Shown: one piece after another, positions 8,482-17,160 of the stretch
How the letters are laid out: each line of letters opens with the position of its first letter
Position numbering within the stretch: the first letter of the stretch is position 1
DNA from: Streptomyces sp. HSG2
GTDB lineage: Bacteria > Actinomycetota > Actinomycetes > Streptomycetales > Streptomycetaceae
Direction: 5' to 3'
Assembly (NCBI RefSeq): GCF_016598575.1
Contig: NZ_CP066801.1
Span: 2,108,001-2,172,000, forward strand
Length of the DNA stretch: 64,000 bases
Notes under the pieces: generated by a model
Told to the model about the DNA's origin: nothing
The model's input: the letters and a program-made list of their open reading frames with translations, nothing else
Database searches by the model: none
Translations under genes and position numbers: made by a program

Positions 8482-10057
8482 CAATGCCACGTAGCGTAAG
8501 TTGATCAAGCTGTCCGGGTGGTCTGCTCTGGCAGGTTGACCAGGCGTACGGTGGGTGGCCCAGCGTGGCGGACACCGCGGTCGTCGGGTCGTTTTGCCGC
8601 GAATCGGCTGCGTCGTACGCGTTTGACCTTGCGGAGGTAACTGCGGTGGCGGCGCCGGGGGTTGAGGTGGCGTTTGCGGGTGATCTCCCGCTGGATCTCG
8701 GTGACGGCGGCAGCCAGGTCCTCAGGGGGAAACGGCCGCCGGATCGGCGATCCGGCGGCGCACGATCCGCAGCGTGCGGGTGGGGCTGAGCCGGTCGGGG
8801 TCGAGCCCGGCCTCCGAGGCCGCCCGGCACATCAGAGCGGCGAGGGTGTACTGCGTCAGCAGCAGCCCGAACACCTCCTGTTCGACCAGCTCGGGGCTCT
8901 TGGAGCGCAGCATCCGGCCGACCGGGTCGAGCAGCTCCTTCAAGATCTTGTTGACGGTCTCGTGCTCCCACCGCTCGGCATAGGTGTGTGCCAGCAGAGG
9001 TGCGGGATGGGCGGCGGGGTCGGTGAGCGTGGTGAGCAGGCAGAACAGCTCGCGGTCGGTCGTGTCCCCGCGGTCTTCGACCTCGTACTCCACCACCCGT
9101 ACCAGCCGGGCCCGTTCGGGGTCGGGTTCTGCTCCGGCGCGGGCGGCCTGGAGCAGGCGCGCGCGGGCGGCGGTCGTGACCGACGGCGCGTAGATGAGCG
9201 CCAGGTAGGAGCCGTCGCCCAGGTCCTTCACCCTGGGCAGTTCCGGGCCGGCTCCGACCCGCCACAGCAGCTCGGCCCCGGTCTGCGCGGCCCGGCACCA
9301 CAGATCGAAGCCGAAGAGCCCGGCGTCCGCGGTGGCCAGCATGCCCTCCTCGAGGTAGTCGAGCAGACCGGCGAGCAGGGTGCGCTCGCCGCTGCCCTTG
9401 CCGTGGCACGGGGCGATCTCGGCGGCCAGCGGAGCGCGGGGTCCGTCCTCGATCAGAGTGAGCAGACGCAGCTGGGGGAAAGCGGAGCGCTCGCCGGCCG
9501 ATCCGGGGTAACCGTAGGCGCCCGCGTTGGAGGGGGTGTCGGGCATGTCGAGGGTGGTGCCGTCGAAGGAGACCAGCCGCAGGCTGCCCAGATGGGCGCC
9601 GACGGTCAGCAGATCGGCGACCGGCACCGCGGTGCGGCGGAAGACCTCGCGCATCACCTGCGGGCCCAGCCGCTTGCGGGCCTGGGTAATCGCGCTGGCA
9701 GTGGGCACGGGATCGCCGCTGCGGCAGGCACCCAGGCGGGCCAGTGGCTCGATCATGCGGGCGGCGACCTCCTCGTAGTCCTCGCCGCGGAACAGCGCCA
9801 AGCCCATGACCAGGTAGACCACCACATGCGGGGGCAGCTTGCCGTCGGAGCGGCGAGCCTGCCTGCCGTACTCGGCCACCACCTCGTCGATCACATCACG
9901 CGAGACATCGGCGGCCAGGACCCCCACGGAGACCAGATCCTGCAACTTCCGTTCCCGCAACGCGTCCTGATCCATGCCCGGCACGGTAGCCAACCCGACG
10001 GGCGGGGTGACGCGAACCCACCCCAACAACAAGATCAACTTACGCTACGTGGCATTG
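8482..10057 (-). mobile_element. IS4-family insertion sequence (inside gene alpha)
   Basis: A 1576-bp element with long inverted ends: CAATGCCACGTAGCGTAAGT at 8482 and its reverse complement ending at 10057, continuing through TTGATC. It is flanked by the 10-bp direct repeat GAATCGTCAA (8472-8481 and 10058-10067; 11 bp if an ambiguous G is counted). It holds one intact transposase. A 10-12 bp duplication fits the IS4 family. Confidence 0.9.
8722..9975 (-). CDS. IS4-family transposase
   Basis: 417 residues if started at ATG 9975; the frame stays open to a TTG at 10038 inside the inverted end. The N-terminal part (DALRERKLQDLVSVGVL to MIEPL) matches the IS4 N-terminal domain typical of Streptomyces elements. 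DDE residues: Asp in SFDGTTLDMPD, Asp in ATADAGLFGFDLW, and the Y-x2-R-x-E-x(n)-K signature in YAERWEHETVNKILK. The frame is intact, so the element may still be mobile. Confidence 0.93.
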   Translation of the reverse strand: MDQDALRERKLQDLVSVGVLAADVSRDVIDEVVAEYGRQARRSDGKLPPHVVVYLVMGLALFRGEDYEEVAARMIEPLARLGACRSGDPVPTASAITQARKRLGPQVMREVFRRTAVPVADLLTVGAHLGSLRLVSFDGTTLDMPDTPSNAGAYGYPGSAGERSAFPQLRLLTLIEDGPRAPLAAEIAPCHGKGSGERTLLAGLLDYLEEGMLATADAGLFGFDLWCRAAQTGAELLWRVGAGPELPRVKDLGDGSYLALIYAPSVTTAARARLLQAARAGAEPDPERARLVRVVEYEVEDRGDTTDRELFCLLTTLTDPAAHPAPLLAHTYAERWEHETVNKILKELLDPVGRMLRSKSPELVEQEVFGLLLTQYTLAALMCRAASEAGLDPDRLSPTRTLRIVRRRIADPAAVSP

Positions 10058-10322
10058 GAATCGTCAACGGTCCGATCGACTGCAGGCTCAGGTACAACGC
10101 TATGCCGCCTATTCTGTAGGCCTTGGCAGCGCGCCGTCGCATATCCCTCCGAACCTCGCCCTTAAGATGGGGCGCGTTGTCGACACCCTGAAACTGGCGC
10201 TCTATCAGTGCATCAATACAGGCGTCCCGATCCTTGGGATCCAAGAGAATGCGAAACCAGCCCTCGGGCAAAATTACTTGGTAGTCGCTCGGAGGGGTCG
10301 CCTTCGGCTGCCCTTGACTCAT
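10058..10322 (-). pseudogene. 5' fragment of gene alpha (locus A)
   Basis: Starts at ATG 10322 in a 4-base ATGA overlap with the stop of the upstream membrane gene. The first about 88 residues align with the locus B alpha: PPSDYQVILPEGWFRILL here against PPATGYRIMLPMKWAHIPL there. Both continue R-x(3)-I-x-x-L-x(4)-F, an LK/KS region with basic helix, then G-(I/L)-x-(L/I)YL. The frame ends in the IS4-type element. The reconstructed protein is 214 residues, cytosolic by appearance (no signal peptide or membrane helix), function unknown. Confidence 0.78.
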
Positions 10323-11097
10323 GATGCCTTCTCCGCTTCTTGTGAACGATGCAGCGGTCGGTCCAGCCGAAGTGAGCGCACTCGGTGCAGGACATAGGGC
10401 GCCGTCTGTGCAGTCACCCCTAGAACTCCCATGATGACTGCTGCCCAACCGAACGAAGGATGAGTATCGCGGACGTGCAGGCCTACGAATACGGAGAGCA
10501 CGGAACCGAGTGCCATGATCGATGTGGAGGACGGTCCCGCCACAGTGCTCGGAAATCGGACCATGCTCCGAGCGGCTTTGGCCGTTCCCGGCAGGAGACC
10601 CATTCCCAAGGTCGGGCCTTTGGGCCAAATCGACCGAGGGCCCAAGCGTCGCTGGGACAGGGAAAGTCCAGAGGTCCGGCGAAGGGAGTCCCACTCTGCG
10701 GCCCCCCTTTCGCCCGCGAACCACAGCTGCCACGGAAGGACCGCCCGCATCTGTGTTCCCGGGCCCCGAAGTTCGACACCCACCGTTTCGCCCCTGACGT
10801 CCACGACACGGACCATGGTGGTGACAGCGTGCGGGCCGGTAAGCGGCAGCCAGCACTCCATCCCACCAAGATCTCGCAGAACCAGGTCATGGCTCTGCAC
10901 CCGTAGTTCGGTGCGTCGACAGAATCTGAGCGTGGCACCGGCGCCAGGCGCCGGAGAAGGCCGGATCCGAGCCAGAACCGGCGGCTTGAGGCGAAGCAGA
11001 CGGCGTTGTGTCCAGAATCTCAGCGCAAGTCGCGCCGCTGGGGCGGCGAAAGCCGTGACAGTCAGAACCACGAGGACCGCCATGGACACATGCTCAG
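10319..11097 (-). pseudogene. 3' fragment of large membrane protein (locus A), cut by IS1380 copy 2
   Basis: The C-terminal about 255 residues of a membrane protein whose N-terminal part lies at 12757-13299. It opens with a helix (MAVLVVLTVTAFAAPAARLA), then a soluble domain with ELRVQSHDLVLRDLGG, then two further helices (about 10440-10530 and 10380-10430). ATG 11083 could restart translation, but the frame is continuous with the upstream fragment once the IS and one CTCAG copy are removed: 438 codons in all. The C-terminal domain resembles the N-terminal one (shared DLVLR block and spacing), suggesting internal duplication. Confidence 0.75.
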
Positions 11098-12756
11098 CCT
11101 GGATCCACCGCGTGAATTCTCGTCTCCGGTATCCGGCGGGCTCGGGGTGATCTTTCGGGGTGCGGGCAGCACGATGGGCCGGGTGGCCGTCCGGTGCGGG
11201 GTCTCCGAGGTTTTTCAGGTCGTGGGTGGTCAGGTCGGCTGCGTGGTTCAGGTGAGCATGCGCTGGCCGGTGGCGGTCCACAGGTCGGTGAAGTCGTCAC
11301 ACCAGCGCCAGCGTTCGGGCAGGTGGAGGGTGAGGCGGCGGGCTCCGGTGGCGATCCGGGCGGGGATGTTGATGAGGTGGCGGCGGATGGTGCCGGTCCT
11401 CGCCTTGGCGTGGAAGGCGGAGGCGAGGTGGCCGCTCGCACGGGTGAGGTTGTAGGCGGTGGCGGCCAGGGTCAACCAGGCGGCGTTCGCGGTGAACTTC
11501 CCCGAGGGCAGGTGGGCGAGGGCGGAGTCTTCCAGGTCGGCGAAGACCTGCTCGATGACGGCGTGTTCGCGGTGCATCGGCTCGGCCTGAGCGAGGACGA
11601 AGGGGCTGTCGGTGAAGATCACATGGTGGCGCCAGACCCCGAACAGTTCGGCCTGGCCGGCGGGCACGCCGGTGGGGTTCAGCCGCTTCACGCGGCGCAC
11701 GATGAGCCGTGCGGTGGTGTGGAACGCCTTCTTCTTGCTGGTGAACGCGGTGAAGGGGATCTCGGTGATCTCGGCGTCGGAGATCCAGCGTTCCTCCTCG
11801 GCGTCCCAGACGGCGCTGGCGTACTTGATCGGCGTCCAAGCGTCCTCGGGGATGCCCGCGATGGCCTCGCGGATGGTCTTCTTGACCGCGACGGCCAGAG
11901 AGAACGCGGCGCCGGCCTTGCGGCACACATCGACGACCTTGTGGGAGAAGTACGCCGAGTCCGCGCGGACGACGACTTGGGCGGTGATGCCCATGGCCCG
12001 GACCGTGGCCAGTGCCTCGCGCAGCAGACTCGCCGCGCCCTTGCCGGAGCCTGCCGAACCCTTGCGCAGCCTGGTGGCCACGATCACGGGGGCGCAGGTG
12101 GACGTCTTCACGGTGACGATCTGGAAGTGCAGCCCGCGCTGCTTGGTGTAGCCGAAGGAGGCGCCCTGCTTGGCAGGGCCGTAGACCTGCTTGACCTTGG
12201 AGTCGATGTCCACGAACACCACCTCGTCCCGCTTCGGGATGAGGCCGGTGTGCGCGGCCAGGCGGCAGGTGAACGCCCGTGCAGCGGACTCCAGTTGGCG
12301 CACATGCCCCCAGGTGAAGGCACGCAGGAAACTGCCCAGCGTGGAGGGCGCCCGCACCCCGCCGAACAGGCGCGGCAGCCCGCCGTGACGCAGTATGTCC
12401 AGGTCGTCGATGCTGTCCGCCCCGGCGACCATGCCGCCCACGATCGACATCGCTTTCGCGTCGGCGGCCGTACCGGCCCCGTTCTTCGCAGTGGTCAGGT
12501 GGACCTTCTCGGCCACCAGAGCGGGCAGACCGCACCGCTCGGCCAGCCGGAACGTCGGGACCAGCCCGGCGTGCGCGATCAGGTCAGGGTCGTCGAACGC
12601 GGCGAAGAGCTCCGCGGGCCTGTGGGAGACTTTCACTTACGAGGTGCCTTGCTTCGTGGGACTGGTGTGGGCGTAGGAACTCCCATCGTCCCAGGTCAGC
12701 AGGCACCTCTTCTCTTTTCATCGCCCGCAGGCCGAGTATCACGCGGTGGATCCAGG
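11098..12756 (-). mobile_element. IS1380-family insertion sequence, copy 2 (inside membrane gene)
   Basis: A 1659-bp element, inverted relative to copy 1, with the same 18-bp ends (CCTGGATCCACCGCGTGA at 11098-11115 and its reverse complement at 12739-12756). It has its own 5-bp direct repeat CTCAG (11093-11097 and 12757-12761). It carries an intact transposase and is four bases longer than copy 1, accounted for by the four missing bases there. Confidence 0.93.
11248..12636 (-). CDS. IS1380-family transposase (intact)
   Basis: 462 residues from GTG 12636, filling most of the element. Candidate DDE residues are the Asp in VFVDIDSKVKQVYG, the Asp in VVRADSAYFSHK and the Glu in HAVIEQVFADLED. 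The central GSGKGAASLLREALATVRAM region and the C-terminal WLTLAATAYNLTRASG are typical of the family. The length is normal. It differs from copy 1 by the frameshifts and a few substitutions (for example Phe for Val in VPTxRLAER). Confidence 0.94.
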   Translation of the reverse strand: MKVSHRPAELFAAFDDPDLIAHAGLVPTFRLAERCGLPALVAEKVHLTTAKNGAGTAADAKAMSIVGGMVAGADSIDDLDILRHGGLPRLFGGVRAPSTLGSFLRAFTWGHVRQLESAARAFTCRLAAHTGLIPKRDEVVFVDIDSKVKQVYGPAKQGASFGYTKQRGLHFQIVTVKTSTCAPVIVATRLRKGSAGSGKGAASLLREALATVRAMGITAQVVVRADSAYFSHKVVDVCRKAGAAFSLAVAVKKTIREAIAGIPEDAWTPIKYASAVWDAEEERWISDAEITEIPFTAFTSKKKAFHTTARLIVRRVKRLNPTGVPAGQAELFGVWRHHVIFTDSPFVLAQAEPMHREHAVIEQVFADLEDSALAHLPSGKFTANAAWLTLAATAYNLTRASGHLASAFHAKARTGTIRRHLINIPARIATGARRLTLHLPERWRWCDDFTDLWTATGQRMLT

Positions 12757-13299
12757 CTCAGAGAAGACGAAGACAGTGAAGGCTACGAACCACAGCGAGC
12801 CGGCGAGCAACCGTGTGGCCCAGTACCAGGCGGGAAACGCAGTACCGGGATCCAATGAACGACGGAATCCGGCAGGAGCTACCAGCGGATCATCGCGATC
12901 CCGTACCACACGCAGTGGGATGCCTGCGGTTTCCAGGAGGCTCGCCACGCCGCTTCGACCGAGCAGTTGTTCACCATGGATCCACCGCCTGGGGAGCAGC
13001 GGTGCTTCGGGCAGCCAATTCCGCACCTCGATCCGCGCAACGAGGCACCCCTCGTGGTTCTGCAGTTGCAGTTCGCCCCATGAACCAGTAACGAGAGGGC
13101 CCATCCGTGCCTGATTCGCGCCCGCCACATCGATGAAGACAGCGCGCGTGATCCCGCAGCCACCGATCTCATAGCGCACAGTACGTTTGCGAGTCCGCAG
13201 GACCAAGTCGCCTCCTTCCACGAAGAGCCGTGACAGATGGCATAGTTCCAGCCCCGGACCGCGTGACGCGGCAGGCCGGAGAGCCGGCTCAGGAGTCAC
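12757..13299 (-). pseudogene. 5' fragment of large membrane protein (locus A)
   Basis: Starts at GTG 13299, overlapping the effector-like gene by 11 bases. About 170 residues of soluble domain (LFVEGGDLVLRTRKRTVRYE and following) are followed by one hydrophobic helix (ATRLLAGSLWFVAFTVFVFS), where the IS cuts the gene. As it stands the frame continues into the IS end and stops at 12739, giving 186 residues. Without the IS it runs on in frame into 11092-10319. Its place after the effector-like gene makes a protective (immunity) role possible, but nothing in the sequence proves it. Confidence 0.75.
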
Positions 13300-14647
13300 T
13301 TGGGCCCCCGTTGAAGAGTTCGGTCACCGCACCGTAGGCACCTTCCGCCCCTGCTGCTACCCCAGCAGAAGTGGCTCCTACCCAGACGTTTACCTGACCA
13401 CCAAAGTTTTCGACTGCGCGAGCGACCGAAGACTGTCCACTCGCGGCAGGTGCCATCCCATCGATGTTGGCGGCGGCTCTGGCCAGCGCAGGATCCAAGG
13501 TCCCGGCTGAGGTCGGCGGCACAATATCTGCGACGGCGTCCTGCCACCGACTTCTTGAAAGCGCGTTGCCGACCGATCTCGTCGCATCGAACGCATCCCG
13601 GGCGACGGCCACGGGACTGAAGCCCTCCCTGATATTGCTCCAGTTCGGAAAAGGGCCCTTCGGAGCGTTCGCAAGTGCATGCGCGGCCTCTCTGCCCCGA
13701 AGCATTCCCTGAGTACCTCTATTCGCCAGGTTCCAGGCAGCATTCGGCTTACGGCCGCTCGCCATCGCTTGCCGGAAGAGGTTGCTCCGGGCGAGCGCCA
13801 TGCTTCCTGCCGCTGCGGCTTGTGCACCGAGAACAGCAGCCCGGCCGATTCCGAAAGTGGCTACCCCCACAGCGTCCAAGGCGACCGACTTCCAACTCCC
13901 CGCGCCTCCCAAGACGAGCACGAGGTCCGTGGCGAGTGCGACAACACTCGCCACCAGAGCGACAATCGTGGCGAGTGCGGCGAGGGCTTGGCCTATGACG
14001 GGGATCCAGCCCAGCGCCAGGGCGGCTACCCCCGCCCACAGCGCAATACGCCCCGCCCAGGCAGAGACCTGACCGAGCCAATCGGCATTTTCCTGAACCC
14101 AGTCTTCGAACTTGTCCGTCCATCCATCTTTCAGTCCATCATCGTGATGAACGTCATTTATGGCGTCTGCGGCACGTCGAGCCGCTACATCGCGAACTTC
14201 TTTGGCTTCTCTTAGGCTTTGATTGGCGCGTGACAGTGCGAGCAGAGCCTGGCGCTCTCTTTCTTGCTCCCTTTTCAGCAGACCATCAGAATCTCCGTCC
14301 ATGCCCTCGCGCTGGACATCGATCGATTTTCGGGCAGAGGTTAAACTTTCTTGAGCGGCCTCGGCATCACGAAGTGCCGCATCGGCCAACTGTTGCGCCC
14401 GATTCAACTCGGAGGCGTATTCATTGCTGGCCATTCCATCTGTGAGACGAGTACCCAGAGCACTCGCCGCCTCATCGTATCGCCTGAGCGCCCTTCGAAG
14501 CTTGTCCCCTGCGCCCGATGCGGCTTCACGGAATTCGGTAGCCGCCTCACCCTTCCACCCCTCGACGGACGACAGTTGATCGATCTCGCGGGCCTGCCTC
14601 CCAATGGCATCTGCGGTCTGCCGCAGTCGTCGCCCCAATTGGGCCAC
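13289..14647 (-). CDS. T7SS-signal effector-like protein (locus A), probable N-terminal frameshift
   Basis: 452 residues from GTG 14647. Layout: helical WXG-like region with an exact W-K-G (EGWKGEAATEFREAASGAG, about 25-45), a long Ala-rich coiled coil (to about 165), a WQVQEN-like Trp helix, a hydrophobic block (about 205-260, ALGWIPVIGQALAALATIVA), then a 190-residue Ala/Arg-rich C-terminal part. This is the architecture of Streptomyces 'putative T7SS-secreted' toxin carriers. The signature DPVPGDP expected at the N-terminus is present in the other frame (ATG 14724, overlapping the upstream stop), so the true start is probably 14724 with a single missing base near 14648. The C-terminus shows no toxin fold I recognise. 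Part of the locus A operon. Confidence 0.75.
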   Translation of the reverse strand: MAQLGRRLRQTADAIGRQAREIDQLSSVEGWKGEAATEFREAASGAGDKLRRALRRYDEAASALGTRLTDGMASNEYASELNRAQQLADAALRDAEAAQESLTSARKSIDVQREGMDGDSDGLLKREQERERQALLALSRANQSLREAKEVRDVAARRAADAINDVHHDDGLKDGWTDKFEDWVQENADWLGQVSAWAGRIALWAGVAALALGWIPVIGQALAALATIVALVASVVALATDLVLVLGGAGSWKSVALDAVGVATFGIGRAAVLGAQAAAAGSMALARSNLFRQAMASGRKPNAAWNLANRGTQGMLRGREAAHALANAPKGPFPNWSNIREGFSPVAVARDAFDATRSVGNALSRSRWQDAVADIVPPTSAGTLDPALARAAANIDGMAPAASGQSSVARAVENFGGQVNVWVGATSAGVAAGAEGAYGAVTELFNGGPSDS

Positions 14648-14720
14648 GGCTCCGGATCGCCAGGTACCGGATCAGAGGGCTCATCCAGAACAGCCCAGCG
14701 GTGCCCAGCAGGTCGCGCTG

Positions 14721-15026
14721 TCATGAAGAATTCCCTTCGTCCGAGCGACGCAACGCATCGACCAAGGCCCGGTCCAGTTCCTCATACGACTGAGCCGCTC
14801 CCGCTATGATTCGTTGCAGCGCGTCCAGTTCACCCATCAACTGCTCACGTCGAATCCTCCAGTTGCTCTCGAAATCGTCGAATCTTTGGAGGATCAGCTG
14901 CGAACCGATCTCATCGACGCCATATCCCTGGGCCGGGTTCGCCTGATCACCAAGTGCTTCACGAATCCGCCGCAAGTCGCGAGCGCAGTCCCTCATTCTC
15001 CCGACGTCGGCTTCCTGATCACCCAC
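14721..15026 (-). CDS. WXG100-like small helical protein (locus A)
   Basis: 101 residues from GTG 15026, starting 7 bases after the TadG-like stop. Almost all helical, with a central turn at FESNWRIRREQLMGE and a second helix ending EELDRALVDALRR. The paralogue at 25021 has the same size and turn (FIDNWDDNRGRLID) and the same position before an effector-like gene. Proteins of this size next to T7SS substrates usually act as co-secreted partners or chaperones; that is inferred by position. The effector N-terminus at 14724 would overlap its stop by ATGA. Confidence 0.75.
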   Translation of the reverse strand: MGDQEADVGRMRDCARDLRRIREALGDQANPAQGYGVDEIGSQLILQRFDDFESNWRIRREQLMGELDALQRIIAGAAQSYEELDRALVDALRRSDEGNSS

Positions 15027-15033
15027 GTGGCAC

Positions 15034-15513
15034 TCACCCCACTTCGTTCTCCGCGACCGCCTGTCCGCGGACCACCACGTCGCCGCCGTAGAACACGCCG
15101 GTGAACACCGGGGAGTAGGTGAGCTGTACCTCGACCTGGACTTGGGCGGCGTCGGCGCTGAGGCAGTGGGCGGCGGCGATGTCGGGTGCGGCCATGTCCA
15201 TCTCGGCGGCGAACTCCTTGACGCGTGCGTCGCAGTTCTCGTAGTTGATCGGAGCTGGCCCGCCCGCGTCCTCGTAGAGGGCCTCCCGGTCGATGTCCTG
15301 GGCGGCGTAGCGAGCGGCCTGCTCCGCGATGTCGGCAGCTCGTTCGCGCCGGGAGATGGACAGGCCGCCGTCGATGACGAACGCCGCCAGAGCCAGGAAG
15401 ACGAGCGCGAAGACGATCACCGCGCCCGCGCCGGAACCACGGTCGTCAAGGTGGAGGCGGTGGACCGTCGAGAACTCGCGCAGTGCGGTCCGCGGGCTTC
15501 TCGCGCTCGTCAC
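15034..15513 (-). CDS. TadG-like pilus assembly protein
   Basis: 159 residues from GTG 15513. The N-terminus has the Tad-like pattern: a DDRGSGAGAVIV start, a single hydrophobic segment (about 24-45, FALVFLALAAFVIDGGLSI), then RRERAADIAEQAARYAAQDID, as in pseudopilin-like TadE/TadG proteins. The rest is a periplasm-facing beta domain with two cysteines. It is the last gene of the Tad operon before locus A. About 275 bases without a gene separate it from the TadE above. Confidence 0.85.
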   Translation of the reverse strand: MTSARSPRTALREFSTVHRLHLDDRGSGAGAVIVFALVFLALAAFVIDGGLSISRRERAADIAEQAARYAAQDIDREALYEDAGGPAPINYENCDARVKEFAAEMDMAAPDIAAAHCLSADAAQVQVEVQLTYSPVFTGVFYGGDVVVRGQAVAENEVG

Positions 15514-15788
15514 GTCGCGGGTGCCCGAGTGTCGCGCCCCACCGCCGGGGTCGCGTCTCCCGTCAAGGAGGCCATCCGATTTGACGGCAGGTCCGAGGTG
15601 GCGTGGACCCCGGCGCGCGCGGCCGGGTGCCGGTTCGGGGAGGACAGCGCGGCGCCCCACCACCCGGGCCCGTCGCCGAGCGTCCGCCACTCGCCTCCCC
15701 ACCCTCGCCCTTCGCCCGCCCGGCGGCACGCGCGCGTCGCTCGCATTCCGTCGCCCGCCACCATCGCCCAGGAGGTCCCGTGTTCCGC

Positions 15789-16235
15789 TCACGCCGTCCT
15801 CCGGTACGGATCGAGGGGAGAGCTGAAGGCGGCCGACAGCGTGGTCGGGATGTCCAGGCCCACCACCGCCAGCCCTCTCACCCGGCAGCTCACCTCGACG
15901 GTGAAGAGGGTGTCCGGCTCGAAACCCTGGCTGGTCTGCGTCACCGACACGGGACCCGAGCACACGTCCACGAGGTTCGCCTCGGCCGCCTTCCGGGCCT
16001 CTGCCATGGCCGTGGCGTGATCCTTCTGGATCGAACCCGCTCGGGCGGCGTCACGGGCGGCACCGTCGACGGCCCCCCGCCCTCCCACCAACTGGCCCAG
16101 GCCGACCAGAACAAGGACGAACAAGATCATGACCGGGGCGATGATCACCACCTCGACGGTGGAGAGACCTCGGTCGTCGAGTGCCCCAGACGAGAACCCG
16201 GCGCGGCTTTCCTCTCCTCGCCCGATCCGCGTCAC
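15789..16235 (-). CDS. TadE-family pseudopilin
   Basis: 148 residues from GTG 16235, overlapping the upstream stop by 4 bases. It has the TadE hallmark, a conserved Glu five residues into the hydrophobic helix (GLSTVEVVIIAPVMILFVLV), preceded by a Gly that would be the prepilin cleavage site. The C-terminal domain carries two cysteines (VDVCSGP and VSCRVRG), perhaps forming a disulfide. It is a minor pilin-like component of the Tad/Flp pilus. Confidence 0.9.
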   Translation of the reverse strand: MTRIGRGEESRAGFSSGALDDRGLSTVEVVIIAPVMILFVLVLVGLGQLVGGRGAVDGAARDAARAGSIQKDHATAMAEARKAAEANLVDVCSGPVSVTQTSQGFEPDTLFTVEVSCRVRGLAVVGLDIPTTLSAAFSSPLDPYRRTA

Positions 16236-16696
16236 TGGCCGCCTCCGTCCTGTACGAAACGCTCCACCGGACCCACGGACCGCGCCCGCACCGTCAGGTC
16301 CAGGCCCGGGAAGACCGTCGGGATCCGAGCCGTGACCTCGACGCCGACCGTGTTCTGCTCCGGCTGGAGCAGCCGCACATCCGGGCCGAGGACCAATTGG
16401 GGTCCGAGTTGCCCGATGTAACGGTCGACCACCTCACGGGCCTCGCCCTGCCACGCTCCAGGCCGCGCGTCCGCGGTCGCGCGGGCCTTTCGCGCGCCCG
16501 CCTGGGCCGCCGCCTGGGCGACGTGGTCGGCGAAGAAGTACAGAGCGAACTGGACCGTCGCGAAGATCATGAAGAACAGGACCGGGGTCAGCAGAACGAA
16601 CTCGATGGCGGTCATCCCCGAGTCGCCGCGCTCGGCGGCGGCCTTCCGGGCCCTCGACATCCGGTGACAGGCCCACCGGCGGACCCTCCCTCGCAC
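16232..16696 (-). CDS. TadE-family pseudopilin
   Basis: About 154 residues. The TadE motif is clear: RGDSGMTAIEFVLLTPVLFF, with Glu at +5 of the helix, then an Ala-rich amphipathic helix (DHVAQAAAQAGARKA). The start is uncertain: GTG 16696 has a GAGGAGG ribosome site at good spacing, GTG 16705 sits right on that site, and ATG 16660 gives the usual short leader but has no site. Coupled to the next tadE by a 4-base overlap. Confidence 0.88.
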   Translation of the reverse strand: MRGRVRRWACHRMSRARKAAAERGDSGMTAIEFVLLTPVLFFMIFATVQFALYFFADHVAQAAAQAGARKARATADARPGAWQGEAREVVDRYIGQLGPQLVLGPDVRLLQPEQNTVGVEVTARIPTVFPGLDLTVRARSVGPVERFVQDGGGQ

Positions 16697-16760
16697 CTTT
16701 TGCACCTCCTCGCCCCCTTCCGGCCGACTCCGTTCGTCGCGCGTGCCTCCGCGCCTCCGG

Positions 16761-17012
16761 TCAGCAGGTCGAACCCGCGTCGGCCCCCGCGATGCACTCG
16801 CCGACCTTGGTGGCTCCCTCGCTCAGAGCGGTGTTGATGATCGCGGCGACCGCGCCGACGATCGCGACCACGACGGCGGAGATGATGACCCACTCCACGG
16901 CCGAGGCACCGCGGTCCCGGCCGCCGGCGCGCGCTCGCTCCACACGCGCGCGCAGGAAAGTGACCAGGAAGTCCACGGCGGGCACACCGGAACGGAACTC
17001 TCGTCCGATCAT
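16761..17012 (-). CDS. Flp/Tad-type small pilin
   Basis: 83 residues from ATG 17012. A basic, Arg-rich leader (about 38 residues) precedes GASAVEWVIISAVVVAIVGA, a hydrophobic helix with Glu at +5, then a short tail ending in Cys-bearing GECIAGADAGSTC. Size and layout fit the major Flp-type pilin of actinobacterial Tad systems. No prepilin peptidase is seen in the window. Confidence 0.85.
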   Translation of the reverse strand: MIGREFRSGVPAVDFLVTFLRARVERARAGGRDRGASAVEWVIISAVVVAIVGAVAAIINTALSEGATKVGECIAGADAGSTC

Positions 17013-17160
17013 GCTGTCTCGTCCTCTCAGAGTCGTTCGCGACATCGGGCTTGCCGACGTCGTATGTTCAGGTCGGCACTTGATGGATGAGGTCGGACAC
17101 CGGCGCCCGAGGTCGAGGCGTCGGTGGCGGGCCCAGGCCGGGTCCGGTGTCGCCACGCGC

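Noticed and set aside
5915..12756. Composite transposon formed by the two inverted IS1380 copies
   Set aside because: Each copy has its own matching 5-bp target repeat (ATGAG and CTCAG) and each splits a different host gene whose frame is restored on removal. They are independent insertions, and matching local repeats also show that no inversion between them has occurred.
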